Below are positions 35,708 through 44,710 of a DNA stretch of 64,000 nt, piece after piece. Numbering within the stretch: position 1 is the first letter of the stretch; every line of letters begins with the position of its first letter. Made by a program: the position numbers and the translations under genes. This DNA comes from Treponema sp. (GTDB taxonomy: Bacteria; Spirochaetota; Spirochaetia; Treponematales; Treponemataceae): assembly GCA_017525605.1 (NCBI GenBank), contig JAFXSM010000044.1, positions 1 to 64,000 of the forward strand, given 5' to 3'. The notes under the pieces are model-generated. The model saw only the letters and a list, made by a program, of their open reading frames with translations, was not told the DNA's origin and made no database searches.

Positions 35708-35954
35708 ATATCGAGTTTTACGAACTAAAGATGGAAACAAGCGGAGTCGGGGTTCCGGTCACAAAAACACGGAACATCGTAAACGATGTTCACGCCACCG
35801 CGAAAAAGTCGCCAATAAAGGTACGGCGTAAGCCGTGCCGTGAACGCTTGCATACATTAAACAACGATTAGAACACATTGACCAATGGCAAGCGAAGGGT
35901 TCCCGACGGGAGCTTGTTTCCAATTTTTACAATCCGCATTAACTCGACATTCAA
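35708..35954. repeat. Full-length palindromic intergenic element, copy A
   Basis: About 246 bp, closely similar over its whole length to 45851-46096. Outer ends ATATCGAGTTTTAC and AACTCGACATTC are inverted. Inside them are GGAAACAAGC (35733-35742) and GCTTGTTTCC (35912-35921). The core carries hairpins GAACATCGT-AA-ACGATGTTC and GGTACGGC-GTAA-GCCGTGCC. No ORF of note. It fills the gap between two convergent genes. Confidence 0.85.
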
Positions 35955-35963
35955 CCTATTTTT

Positions 35964-38462
35964 TTATTTCGTCGGATTAAACGACACCGTTCTGAGTATA
36001 TCTCCGAACACGCCCGCTGCCGTTACACCCGCACCTGCTCCGTATCCGCGGACTGTGAGCGGAATCGGTGTGTAACGCTCTGTCTCGAATACGAATGCGT
36101 TTTCGCCGCCTTTCACGCCGTAGAGCGGATCGCTTGGGCCGACTTCGAGAAGTCCGACCGAGACTTTTCCGTCTTTTATGCTTGCTCCCATTCTGATGAC
36201 CTTGTTCTCTTTCTTGAGCTCTGCCATCTTCTTCTCGAAATAAGAATCGACTTCAGGCAGCCTCTTCAGGAATTCATCGACAGTGCCTTCGATTGAGAAT
36301 CCTTCCGGGAAAATCGAATTCATCTTTATGTCGCTGAGTTCGATTGGGATTCCTGCCTCGCGGGCGATAATCAGTGCCTTTCTTGCAACGTCAGTTCCCT
36401 TGAGGTCGTCGCGCGGGTCAGGCTCCGTGTATCTCAGTTCCTTCGCTTCAAGAACTGCCTCGGAGAATTTCTTGCCCTCGTCGAGCTTTCCGAAGATGTA
36501 AGAAAGCGAGCCTGACATGATTCCGTTGAAGCCTGTGAGAGCGTCGCCCGATTTGAAAAGGTTCTGCAGCGTGTCGATTATCGGAAGACCTGCGCCGACG
36601 TTCGTTTCGTAGAGAAAGCGGCATTTGTTTGCGTTTGCGACTTCGCGCAGCTGCTTGTAGAAGTCCATCGACATTGAATTCGCTCTCTTGTTCGGTGTCG
36701 CGATGCTCATTCCTGCCTTGAAAATGTCTAGGTATCTTTCCGGGAGGTCGTAGCTTGCGGTGCAGTCAACGAAAACCGGGTTCAGCGGCTTGTTCTCCTT
36801 TACGAAGTCGATTATCTCGTCGAGGTTCGTCTTCTTGCCCGACTTTCTGACCTGCTCGCGCCAGTCATTGTTCAAGTCGATTCCGTTTCCGTCGATTATC
36901 ATGCCTTCGAGAGTTGAAATCGCGCAGACCTTGATGTCGATGTTCTGCGAAAGAAGCTTGTCATGCTGCGTCCTGATTTGTTCGAGAAGCGCGCCGCCGA
37001 TTGTTCCCGCTCCGAATGCGAAAACTTCGATTGGCTGGGCTGTGTTGAAGAAGAAGAGGTGAGCGGCTTTCACTGCGATGTCGCCGTATTCTCCGCCGAT
37101 TACGACAGAGATTGACCTTTCGCTTGAGCCCTGCGCAATTGCCTGGATGTTGATGCTCCTGCTTGAGAGCGAGTCAAGGAATTTTCCAGCGACTCCGCAG
37201 TTCTGCTTCATGTTGTCGCCGACGATTGAGACGATTGCCGTGTTCTCTGAGACGAGAATCTTGTTGAGGAATCCTTCCCTGATTTCGAGCGCGAATTCAG
37301 AGCTGAGTGTTTCCTTGACTTTTTCGGCCTCGCTCTGTCGGACACAGAACGAAATCGTGTATTCGGAACTTGACTGCGTGATGAGCAGAATCGAGATGCC
37401 TGCGCGTGTGACCGCCGCGAAAATGCGCGACGCAACGCCCGTCTTTCCTTTCATTCCGCTTCCAGAGACCGAGACGAGGGCTGTCTTTTTGAGGCATGAG
37501 ATTCCTCTTACAGGACCTGCGTTTTTCTCTGATTCGAACGGGCCTTTTCCGATTCTTGTTCCGCGTGCTGACGGATTGTGCGAGTTCAGGCTCCATGCTT
37601 CGATTCCTTTTGCCGCAAGAGGCGCGAGCGTTTTCGGGTGCAGAACTTTCGAGCCGAAGAACGAAAGCTCCATTGCCTCTTCGTATGTCATGTCCTCGAC
37701 GAGAATCGCATCAGGGACGACGCGCGGGTCTGCGGTGTAGATTCCGTCAACGTCCGTCCAGAATTCGCATTTCGATGCGCCGAGCGCGGAAGCCACAATC
37801 GAAGCGGAGAAATCCGAGCCGTTTCTTCCTAGCAGTCCCATAACAGTCTCGCTTTCCGAATTCTTCGACCATGCGCAGACGAATCCAGGGAAGAGAAGGA
37901 TTCGTGCTTGGTTCGGTTCTGAGCCGTCCCTGTATGGTGCGAGCGCGACTGCCGTTCTTGCGTAGTCCGGGTCGCCTTCTTTCTGGTTTCCTGTGGCAAA
38001 TATGAATTTTCTTGAGTCAAGCGTGAGGACGCTCTGTTTTTTTGCGAGAAGGACTGCATTCACAATCGGAACGCAGCAGAGTTCGCCCATTCCCATTATC
38101 CTGCAGTGGATTGATTTCGGGCATTCTCCGAATATTGAAACTCCGTTCAGAAGTTTCTCAAGCTCCACAAAATTCGGTTCGATTTTCTTCATCACGGCCG
38201 TCTGGTCGAAATCCGCGAGCACGGAGTGGATTTCAGCGCAGATTTCCGAATGTATCTTCCTGAGGCTTTCGATTGACGCGCTCGGGTCGTTTCCGAGAAC
38301 TGCACTGTCGATTGCCGCCTGCAGTGAATTTGAGACTCCTGCGACTGCCGATACAATCACGCTGATTCTGTCGTTTTTCGCCCTGCCAATCATTATTTCC
38401 GTGGAATCGAGGATTCTCCTTGCGTTTCCCATGGAAGTTCCGCCGAATTTGAGTGTAAGCAT
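35964..38462 (-). CDS. thrA: Bifunctional aspartokinase - homoserine dehydrogenase
   Basis: This 832-residue enzyme phosphorylates aspartate and reduces aspartate semialdehyde, feeding threonine, methionine and, through the semialdehyde, lysine. The kinase domain (1-300) has KFGGTSMG and GRNGSDFSASIVASAL. Two ACT regulatory modules (about 315-470) include GSGMKGKTGVASRIFAAV and QGSSERSISVVI, so feedback by threonine or lysine is expected. The dehydrogenase domain (about 480-832) has VFAFGAGTIGGALLEQI, TPNKRANS and YETNVGAGLPIIDTLQNL. AGGAG lies 6 bp before the ATG. Together with dapL elsewhere in the window it supports de novo synthesis of the aspartate family. Confidence 0.95.
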   Translation of the reverse strand: MLTLKFGGTSMGNARRILDSTEIMIGRAKNDRISVIVSAVAGVSNSLQAAIDSAVLGNDPSASIESLRKIHSEICAEIHSVLADFDQTAVMKKIEPNFVELEKLLNGVSIFGECPKSIHCRIMGMGELCCVPIVNAVLLAKKQSVLTLDSRKFIFATGNQKEGDPDYARTAVALAPYRDGSEPNQARILLFPGFVCAWSKNSESETVMGLLGRNGSDFSASIVASALGASKCEFWTDVDGIYTADPRVVPDAILVEDMTYEEAMELSFFGSKVLHPKTLAPLAAKGIEAWSLNSHNPSARGTRIGKGPFESEKNAGPVRGISCLKKTALVSVSGSGMKGKTGVASRIFAAVTRAGISILLITQSSSEYTISFCVRQSEAEKVKETLSSEFALEIREGFLNKILVSENTAIVSIVGDNMKQNCGVAGKFLDSLSSRSINIQAIAQGSSERSISVVIGGEYGDIAVKAAHLFFFNTAQPIEVFAFGAGTIGGALLEQIRTQHDKLLSQNIDIKVCAISTLEGMIIDGNGIDLNNDWREQVRKSGKKTNLDEIIDFVKENKPLNPVFVDCTASYDLPERYLDIFKAGMSIATPNKRANSMSMDFYKQLREVANANKCRFLYETNVGAGLPIIDTLQNLFKSGDALTGFNGIMSGSLSYIFGKLDEGKKFSEAVLEAKELRYTEPDPRDDLKGTDVARKALIIAREAGIPIELSDIKMNSIFPEGFSIEGTVDEFLKRLPEVDSYFEKKMAELKKENKVIRMGASIKDGKVSVGLLEVGPSDPLYGVKGGENAFVFETERYTPIPLTVRGYGAGAGVTAAGVFGDILRTVSFNPTK

Positions 38463-38610
38463 ATTTTTCTCCTAAAAATACAAGTCTAGAAAAGTCAAGC
38501 AAAGATTTTATATGAATTGAAGAATAAATAATAGAAGAAAACGGAAGTTCAATTTTTTTCGGCAATTTCCGAATAATTTCCTAATAATTCTCGAAAAGTG
38601 GAAAAATACA

Positions 38611-38616
38611 TATAAT
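38611..38616 (+). promoter_or_regulatory. -10 element of parE, leaderless start
   Basis: A perfect TATAAT ends 9 bp before the ATG at 38626; the intervening bases contain no ribosome site. The -35 region (TTCTCG around 38588) is poor. Confidence 0.5.
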
Positions 38617-38625
38617 CATCATTCT

Positions 38626-40518
38626 ATGGCTAACGATTCAAAGAAAACGAACGCATTGGAAAATGCAAAGGCAAAGGACCCGTCGCTCGGAAAGCAGAAA
38701 AAGGCGGCGGAATACACTGACGACCAGGTTCAGCACCTGGATGCGCTTGAGCACATACGTCTGCGCTCCGGAATGTACATCGGACGGCTTGGCGACGGTT
38801 CGAATCAGAATGACGGAATCTACATTCTGCTGAAAGAAATAATCGACAACTCTGTGGACGAATTCATAATGGGCTTCGGCGGAAGAATCGACGTGACGAT
38901 TTCGGTTGAGGAAAAGCGCGTTACAGTCCGCGATTACGGGCGCGGAATCCCTCTCGGAAAAGTCGTCGATTGCGTCTCTCAGATTAACACCGGAGCAAAA
39001 TACAACGACGAGGTTTTCCAGTTCTCTGTCGGAATGAACGGTGTCGGAACGAAAGCCGTGAACGCTCTCTCGTCTTATTTCCGCGTCGTGTCGGTGCGCG
39101 ACGGGGAGTGCACGGACGCTGTTTTTGAGAAGGGCAAGCTCAAGAGCGAGAAGAACGGAAAGCTCAAGGTGAACCAGCCGAACGGAACTTATTTCGAATT
39201 CATCCCTGATGAGTCGATTTTCGGGAAGTATTCGTTCAACATGGAATTCGTCGAAAAGCGTATGTGGAATTACGCATATCTGAATTCCGGTCTTACGATT
39301 CGCCTGAACGGAAAGAATTTCGTCTCGGAGAACGGACTTCTCGACCTTCTGCAGAAAGAACTCGCCGACAATTCGCTCTACCAGATTGGAAGCTACCGCG
39401 GCGAGCATCTGCAGTTCGCGTTCACGCACACGAATGCGTACGGCGAAAACTATTTCTCTTTCGTAAACGGACAGTTCACGAGCGACGGCGGAACACATCT
39501 TGCCGCATTCAAAGAAGGCTTTTTGAAAGGCGTGAACGATTTCTTCCAGTCGAATTACAAGTCGGAAGATATCCGCGACGGAATAACGGCTGCTGTCCTC
39601 GTGAAAGTTCAGAATCCGATTTTCGAGAGCCAGACGAAGAACAAGCTCGGAAACACGGACATCAGGCAGTGGATTGTCGCAGAAACCCAGTCAGGGCTCG
39701 ACGACTGGCTTCACAAGCATCCGAAAGAAGCCGACATGATGAAGACGAAAATCGAAGCGAACGAACGGCTACGCACCGAGCTGAACGCAGTCAAGAAAGA
39801 AGCGAAGGAAGCCGCGAAGAAGATTTCTCTTAAAATCGAAAAACTGAAGGACTGCCGCTATCATCTTGAGGACGGTGAGAAGGGCGCGGAATCGATGATT
39901 TTCATCACGGAAGGAGATTCTGCTACAGGCTCGATGGTCGGAAGCCGCGACCCGTCATATCAGGCGATTTTCTCTTTGCGCGGAAAACCGGAGAACATGT
40001 ACGGAAAAAAGCAGAGCGACATCTACAAAAATCAGGAGCTTTTCAACCTGATGATGGCACTCGGAATCGAGCAGGACATTTCGAATCTCCGATATTCAAA
40101 AATCGTAATCGCAACTGATGCCGATAACGACGGATTCCACATCAGGAATCTCGTTCTGACGTTCCTTCTCGGATTTTTCGAGGAGCTTGTCACAAGCGGC
40201 CGCGTCTGGATTCTTGAAACACCGCTTTTCCGTGCCAGGAACAAGAAAGAGACGATTTACTGCTATTCTGAGGACGAGCGCGACAAGGCAGTGAAAAAAC
40301 TCGGTGCGTCTGCGGAGGTCACTCGGTTCAAAGGACTCGGCGAGATTTCCCCGCACGAGTTCAGGCAGTTCATCGACCCGAAAACGATGCATCTTACGCT
40401 TGTCGAGGTCGAGGCTCTGAAAAACGTTCCGGCCGTTCTGGAATTCTACATGGGAAAGAACACACCGGAGAGGCGCGATTTCATCGTCCATCACTTGCTC
40501 GAAGAAATAGACGCGTAA
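38626..40518 (+). CDS. parE: DNA topoisomerase IV subunit B
   Basis: This 630-residue ATPase subunit partners ParC. The GHKL ATPase domain has LRSGMYIGRLGDG, EIIDNSVDE, VRDYGRGIP and GMNGVGTKAVNAL. The TOPRIM domain has EGDSATGSM (near 426) and the metal triad DADNDG (near 500), where the middle residue is Asn in place of the more usual Val; the acidic residues are kept. The C-terminus has RFKGLGEISPHEF. Length and the lack of a gyrase-type insert support ParE. It is monocistronic and ends 3 bp from a convergent gene. Confidence 0.9.
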   Translation: MANDSKKTNALENAKAKDPSLGKQKKAAEYTDDQVQHLDALEHIRLRSGMYIGRLGDGSNQNDGIYILLKEIIDNSVDEFIMGFGGRIDVTISVEEKRVTVRDYGRGIPLGKVVDCVSQINTGAKYNDEVFQFSVGMNGVGTKAVNALSSYFRVVSVRDGECTDAVFEKGKLKSEKNGKLKVNQPNGTYFEFIPDESIFGKYSFNMEFVEKRMWNYAYLNSGLTIRLNGKNFVSENGLLDLLQKELADNSLYQIGSYRGEHLQFAFTHTNAYGENYFSFVNGQFTSDGGTHLAAFKEGFLKGVNDFFQSNYKSEDIRDGITAAVLVKVQNPIFESQTKNKLGNTDIRQWIVAETQSGLDDWLHKHPKEADMMKTKIEANERLRTELNAVKKEAKEAAKKISLKIEKLKDCRYHLEDGEKGAESMIFITEGDSATGSMVGSRDPSYQAIFSLRGKPENMYGKKQSDIYKNQELFNLMMALGIEQDISNLRYSKIVIATDADNDGFHIRNLVLTFLLGFFEELVTSGRVWILETPLFRARNKKETIYCYSEDERDKAVKKLGASAEVTRFKGLGEISPHEFRQFIDPKTMHLTLVEVEALKNVPAVLEFYMGKNTPERRDFIVHHLLEEIDA

Positions 40519-40521
40519 AAA

Positions 40522-41490
40522 TCAGAACGTATGCGTGAACGATAGGGCTATGCGCCTGAAATACCATTCGTATCCGATGTAATTCAGGTATGGCTCTATC
40601 GTCGTTTCTTCATGCTCTTCTTCGAAAGCTCTTCTGCTCGAAACGCTCGCAAGTATTGTAAGCGTGTTTTTTTCGTTGAATTTTATGTATGCGAATGGGG
40701 AAAACGAGACCGTCTTGAAATCTCCCTTGTAAAAATTGTTGTTCAGAACTGCATAATCGCTTTCTTTGTAATGTCCCTCAAGTTCAAAAAGGAACCCGAC
40801 CCTGTTCAGTTTTTTGGGCATTTGGTACGCAATGACCGATGTCACATACACCTGAAAGCCGTTCGCCCTGTTGGAGCTTGCCTGCCATTCCCATATTTCG
40901 TCGTCGCCCACGCCCGTCAATGCAGCGTACTTCACCTGGTAGCTTGCGAGGAAAAGAACATGAGTCCAGTCGCCTTCAAAAATCGCTCCCGTGTCGAATT
41001 GGAAAGTTCCTTGTGCCCAAAAATCATAGTAAAAGTGTGTGAAAGGAGTAAGGTCTTCGTATTCTTTTTTTTCTTTGTTCAGAATGCTCATTCCTTCCCA
41101 ACCGAAAATTGTCCAGCCCGTTCCGATTGAAGTGCCGGCAGAGAATTGCAGAAACGGAACCGGCGTAAAACTGACGCTGAGTTTCGGCCTAAGTGTAACT
41201 GGCGAAAGTTCGAATGCGCCGTTCAACACGATTTTTGCGTCTTTCAAAAGCCAATGTTCGCCGAGCGGAGTCTTTATCGTGTAATCGGCATTCATTGTTG
41301 CCCTGCCTTCAAGACCGTAATATGCGCCCGTCAGTTTTGACATGTGCGCGCTTGATGTCCTGTATTCAGATTCCGGGTAGTAGGCTCCGTCTATCGTAAC
41401 GTACAAATCGGGATTTTTTTCTTCGGCGGAAAATGCTTTCAATGAAAAAAGTGCGAATATCGAAATTAAAAAGAGCTTTTTGTTTTTCAT
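40522..41490 (-). CDS. Predicted outer membrane beta-barrel protein
   Basis: A 322-residue protein with signal peptide MKNKKLFLISIFALFSLKAFSA. The mature part consists of alternating strands (LSVSFTPVPFLQFSAGTSIG, WTHVLFLASYQVKYAA, TVSFSPFAYIKF, TLTILASVSSRRAF) and ends in an aromatic residue (ALSFTHTF), the usual signal for barrel assembly. No specific family recognised. It is divergent from an HExxH lipoprotein gene, with only 78 bp between start codons, so the two may be coregulated. Confidence 0.78.
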   Translation of the reverse strand: MKNKKLFLISIFALFSLKAFSAEEKNPDLYVTIDGAYYPESEYRTSSAHMSKLTGAYYGLEGRATMNADYTIKTPLGEHWLLKDAKIVLNGAFELSPVTLRPKLSVSFTPVPFLQFSAGTSIGTGWTIFGWEGMSILNKEKKEYEDLTPFTHFYYDFWAQGTFQFDTGAIFEGDWTHVLFLASYQVKYAALTGVGDDEIWEWQASSNRANGFQVYVTSVIAYQMPKKLNRVGFLFELEGHYKESDYAVLNNNFYKGDFKTVSFSPFAYIKFNEKNTLTILASVSSRRAFEEEHEETTIEPYLNYIGYEWYFRRIALSFTHTF

Positions 41491-41496
41491 GTGTTG

Positions 41497-41502
41497 ATTT
41501 TA
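41497..41502 (-). promoter_or_regulatory. -10 element of the beta-barrel gene
   Basis: TAAAAT on the minus strand ends 6 bp before the ATG at 41490, with no ribosome site between. No strong -35 was found. Confidence 0.4.
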
Positions 41503-41556
41503 TCATTTTTTTTGAGAATCGAAATGAATCAATGGAATCAAAGCCCATTCTTTTCC

Positions 41557-41562
41557 GATAAT
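41557..41562 (+). promoter_or_regulatory. -10 element of the HExxH lipoprotein gene
   Basis: GATAAT ends 6 bp before the ATG at 41569, with no ribosome site. It supports that start over the in-frame ATG at 41524. The -35 (TGGAAT near 41533) is weak. Confidence 0.4.
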
Positions 41563-41568
41563 CAATTT

Positions 41569-43254
41569 ATGTTCGCAAAAAAAGTTTTTTCGTCATTCGT
41601 TCTTTCCGTTGTGATTCTTCTCTCGGCTTGCTCTGAGAATGTTTCCTTTGAGTTGGCTCCGTCAAAAGTTGCCTCGCTGAAAATGTCCGCTACCAAAAAA
41701 GACGGGGTTACGACAACGAAGTTTATGTTCCGGGAAAGCGACCTGAAACTTCTGAATGCCGCTCTTAACAACGGCTGTTCCGTTGAGGCTGTCATCAGAA
41801 ATCTCGGCGCGAAAAAGTCTTCCGAGTCTGGTTCCTCAAAAGAAAAATTCTCGTTCGGATTTTTGACTGAGATGGGAGAAAAACTCGATTCCCCGACCGT
41901 CACCGGAAAATTCAGCGACGCGGATTCCGATACGGTTTGCGTTTCCGTTGTCACGAAAAAACTTCCTGCGGGGCTTTTCGTGGAGGGGAGCGGAAAGTTT
42001 TTCCTTGACGATTTGCACGTCGTTCCTTCGAAAGTCGGATTCGATTTTTCATCTGACATTCCTGTTTTCGCTTTTTCTTCGAAAGGAGGAACGATTTCAA
42101 AAAAAGAAATTTTCTCTTCCGCTGTTGATTTTTCCGACGTAAGGTTCACTCCCGACATGAAATTCAAAGTGAAGTTCTCTCCGTCTGCGGATTCTTCTGG
42201 GCGAACTGCTACCGTCCTGAGCGTGAACAAGGAAAAATTCTATGTCAGAAAGCCTGCCGATTCTTCCTCCGCAGAATTTTCCGTTCTCGCAGTGAAAAAT
42301 CCTTCAGGCATACTTTCTCTTTCCGAAAACAAAAATCAGATTTCGTCTCTCATTCTCTCGTCGTCAGGAAAATCTTCTCGCCCAAAAACGATAAAATCCG
42401 GCGGAAAAACATTCGTGATGACACCGATTGTCACCGACCCTGGGCTTGTGATGTGGTGGCCGAAAAAGAACTGGCGCGGCGACGACTATGAGATTTTTTC
42501 GTGGGACAGATTCAAGGGCGTTCTGATTTTCGACGTCGCGAATTATGATGTTCAGGATGATTTTTTCAAGCGGATTGCATTTTTCGTCGAGAAGGCCGGA
42601 TACCGCGGTCAGCTTTATTCTGATGCGTTTCTTTCCGACAAGCATGGCTACAACGCTCACGATTACAGGGCGGAGAGCCTTGCGGAATTTTACGAGGAGG
42701 TGCGAAGGCGCAATTTTCCTCTGAACGAGAAAGAGAAGCTCCTGAAATTGATTCTCATCGAGAACGGGATAATCGTCGAAAACGGCGACGGAAGCATTTC
42801 GGGCGGAAAGGGTGCTGTCATCTCGATTTCGCAGGAAAGCCAGATGTATCTTCGCACTCAGTTCATTGCGCACGAAGGCTGGCACGGAATCTTTTTCCTC
42901 GACGCAGATTTCAGAAACGAAGTGTACAAGCTTTTCGACGAGCTCGATTACGGCACGAAACTCTATCTCATACGGTATTTTCAGGTCACGCCGAGCCTGA
43001 ATTATGACGTGAACGACGAATATCTTCTCCGAAATGAATTCATGGCGTATATGCTGCAGAAGCCTGTCTCGGAAGTCTCGAAATATTTTGTCGAGATGGC
43101 GAGCAGGCAGCATTCGCAGGAAATGGCGAAAAAAGAAGCGGATTACATCATATCGAATCAGGCGCGGTATTTCGTGGAAGCATCAGGCAAGCTCGACGAG
43201 TATGTGAACAAGCGGTGGAACCTCGATGCCGGAAGGGTGTGGCTCATAAATTGA
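41569..43254 (+). CDS. Lipoprotein with HExxH metallopeptidase motif
   Basis: It has 561 residues from ATG 41569. The signal peptide ends in LLSAC (Cys21), so it is a lipoprotein. Residues 22-270 are Ser/Lys/Phe-rich beta-like sequence of unknown type. The C-terminal half contains HEGWH at 435-439 (FIAHEGWHGIFFLDA), a zinc-binding and catalytic motif. Fifty-one residues later comes Glu490 (RNEFMAYML), a candidate third ligand as in gluzincins. The catalytic glutamate is intact, so a cell-surface or periplasmic protease is predicted. I do not recognise a named peptidase family. An earlier ATG at 41524 is possible. The 3' end overlaps the convergent MBL gene by 11 bp. Confidence 0.75.
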   Translation: MFAKKVFSSFVLSVVILLSACSENVSFELAPSKVASLKMSATKKDGVTTTKFMFRESDLKLLNAALNNGCSVEAVIRNLGAKKSSESGSSKEKFSFGFLTEMGEKLDSPTVTGKFSDADSDTVCVSVVTKKLPAGLFVEGSGKFFLDDLHVVPSKVGFDFSSDIPVFAFSSKGGTISKKEIFSSAVDFSDVRFTPDMKFKVKFSPSADSSGRTATVLSVNKEKFYVRKPADSSSAEFSVLAVKNPSGILSLSENKNQISSLILSSSGKSSRPKTIKSGGKTFVMTPIVTDPGLVMWWPKKNWRGDDYEIFSWDRFKGVLIFDVANYDVQDDFFKRIAFFVEKAGYRGQLYSDAFLSDKHGYNAHDYRAESLAEFYEEVRRRNFPLNEKEKLLKLILIENGIIVENGDGSISGGKGAVISISQESQMYLRTQFIAHEGWHGIFFLDADFRNEVYKLFDELDYGTKLYLIRYFQVTPSLNYDVNDEYLLRNEFMAYMLQKPVSEVSKYFVEMASRQHSQEMAKKEADYIISNQARYFVEASGKLDEYVNKRWNLDAGRVWLIN

Positions 43255-43945
43255 ACTCATCGTCTTCCTCGTAATCGTTGTCTCCTCTTTTGTAGCTTGG
43301 GGGAGTGAACCAGCCTTCATTTTTCTCGTCCCTGTTGAAGACTTCGCTTGCGTATTTTTCTTTTTCCTTGTCTCTCGCGATTTTTCCGACTATGTCCGCG
43401 TTGAATTCGATTTCCGCCTCGATTGTGCTTATCGGACCGTGGCCGGGCATAATTATCGTGTCATAGCTTTGCGTGAGAAGTTTTGACTTGATGTTGTTTA
43501 TGAGAGTTTTCCGCGCATAGTTTGTGTTCGTCGTTCCGATGTAGCCGCCCATCAGAGTGTCGCCCGTGAAAAGCACGTTTTCGATTTTGTAAACGAGTGA
43601 ATCCGCGCTGTGACCAGGAATCATGTAGTGCGAGATTTCCATTCCCGCAATCGTTATTGAGCCGTCGCCCGCGAGCACGTTCGATGCTTTTCCTGTCATT
43701 TCGGAATCCGCTCCGTAAACTTCAAAATCGTAAATTTTTTTCAATGTAGAAAGACCTTTCGTGTGCGCTTCATGGTTGTGCGTTATGAGAACGGCGATGA
43801 GCTTCATCTTGTTTATTTCGATGTTTTCGATTATCGGAACCTGAATTTCGCCCGGGTCTATGATTAATGCCTGCTTCGTGACTTCGTTCAGGACAAGGTA
43901 GCAGTTTGCGAATGAATCGATGCTCAGATATGAATAGACTTTCAT
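43244..43945 (-). CDS. MBL-fold hydrolase, glyoxalase II-like, with altered metal motif
   Basis: A 233-residue protein of the metallo-beta-lactamase superfamily. The motif THNHEAHTKG (55-64) replaces the canonical THxHxDH, so the Asp that binds the second metal is Ala60. The other motifs are PGHSADSLVY, FTGDTLM and MPGHGP. A single-metal or different chemistry is possible. The C-terminal 50 residues are charged and extend beyond the family core. Likely targets are thioesters such as S-lactoylglutathione analogues, or persulfides, but this is not determinable here. Confidence 0.82.
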   Translation of the reverse strand: MKVYSYLSIDSFANCYLVLNEVTKQALIIDPGEIQVPIIENIEINKMKLIAVLITHNHEAHTKGLSTLKKIYDFEVYGADSEMTGKASNVLAGDGSITIAGMEISHYMIPGHSADSLVYKIENVLFTGDTLMGGYIGTTNTNYARKTLINNIKSKLLTQSYDTIIMPGHGPISTIEAEIEFNADIVGKIARDKEKEKYASEVFNRDEKNEGWFTPPSYKRGDNDYEEDDEFNL

Positions 43946-43963
43946 TTTTCAAAACCCCAGTTT

Positions 43964-44623
43964 TTACAATACGTCGCTAGTGTCGATGCCTGTAAGCATG
44001 TCGCTTCCCTGCTTATCGAAAATCGCCTCTTTCGTGTTCGACAGCCTGAACGAACAGTTTTCAAGCGTCGAAAAATGAAAATTGGTGCTTTTGATGTTGC
44101 AGTTCCTGAATGAGACATCGTGCAGGTATGCATTCGCGAAACTTGATTTTCGTAAGTCCGTGTCGTCGAACGAAGTCTGCTCCGTGCTTATCCCCAGAAA
44201 ATTCGTGTTCACGATTTCGCTTCCGTTGAAAAGATGGTGGATGAATTTTGACCCGGAAAAATTCGTGAATTTTATGTCGCAGTTCTTCATGCTGCAGTCG
44301 GTGAAAAGGGAGTAGCTGAACGTGCTGAGCCTGCTGACGATGTTGTTCGCTTCTATCGCCGTGAAAAAACAGTGCTGGAAGTTGCAGCCATAGAATTTCT
44401 TGTTCGTCATGTTCAGTCCGGCAAAGTGAATTCCGCTCGCGTTCAGTCCGATGATTTTGTCGTTGTTGTAGATGTAGTTGTAAATTTCGAGAGTGATGTC
44501 ATTTCTGTTCGGATGGTGCTTCGTGCAGAAATCTCCAGTCTCGCAGATATTTCCTTCAGCGTCGAATACCGAAAGGGCTGTGTTGTTGCAGTTTGGGCAT
44601 TTGCATTTGTTAATTAAGTACAT
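43964..44623 (-). CDS. Pentapeptide-repeat protein with N-terminal zinc ribbon
   Basis: A 219-residue protein. CKCPNC and the later C...C-x-K-H-H cluster (residues 7-37) form a putative zinc site. Residues about 60-205 contain imperfect A/C/S/T-N/D-F/L-x-x repeats (for example GLNMTNKKFYGCNFQHCFF, TSFDDTDLRKSSFANAYL), a right-handed beta helix. Such proteins can mimic DNA or form scaffolds. No role is evident. The start lies 6 bp from a TAAAAT with no ribosome site. Confidence 0.8.
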   Translation of the reverse strand: MYLINKCKCPNCNNTALSVFDAEGNICETGDFCTKHHPNRNDITLEIYNYIYNNDKIIGLNASGIHFAGLNMTNKKFYGCNFQHCFFTAIEANNIVSRLSTFSYSLFTDCSMKNCDIKFTNFSGSKFIHHLFNGSEIVNTNFLGISTEQTSFDDTDLRKSSFANAYLHDVSFRNCNIKSTNFHFSTLENCSFRLSNTKEAIFDKQGSDMLTGIDTSDVL

Positions 44624-44629
44624 GATGCC

Positions 44630-44659
44630 ATTTTAAAAGATAAGTGTTAGAGTTGTACA
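44630..44659 (-). promoter_or_regulatory. Candidate leaderless promoter of the pentapeptide-repeat gene
   Basis: TGTACA (44654-44659), 18-bp spacer, TAAAAT (44630-44635) on the minus strand, ending 6 bp before the ATG at 44623. Confidence 0.45.
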
Positions 44660-44710
44660 TTATTTTTTAATTGAATATCTGATTTTAGGAATTTTTATTT
44701 GGGAATTTTT

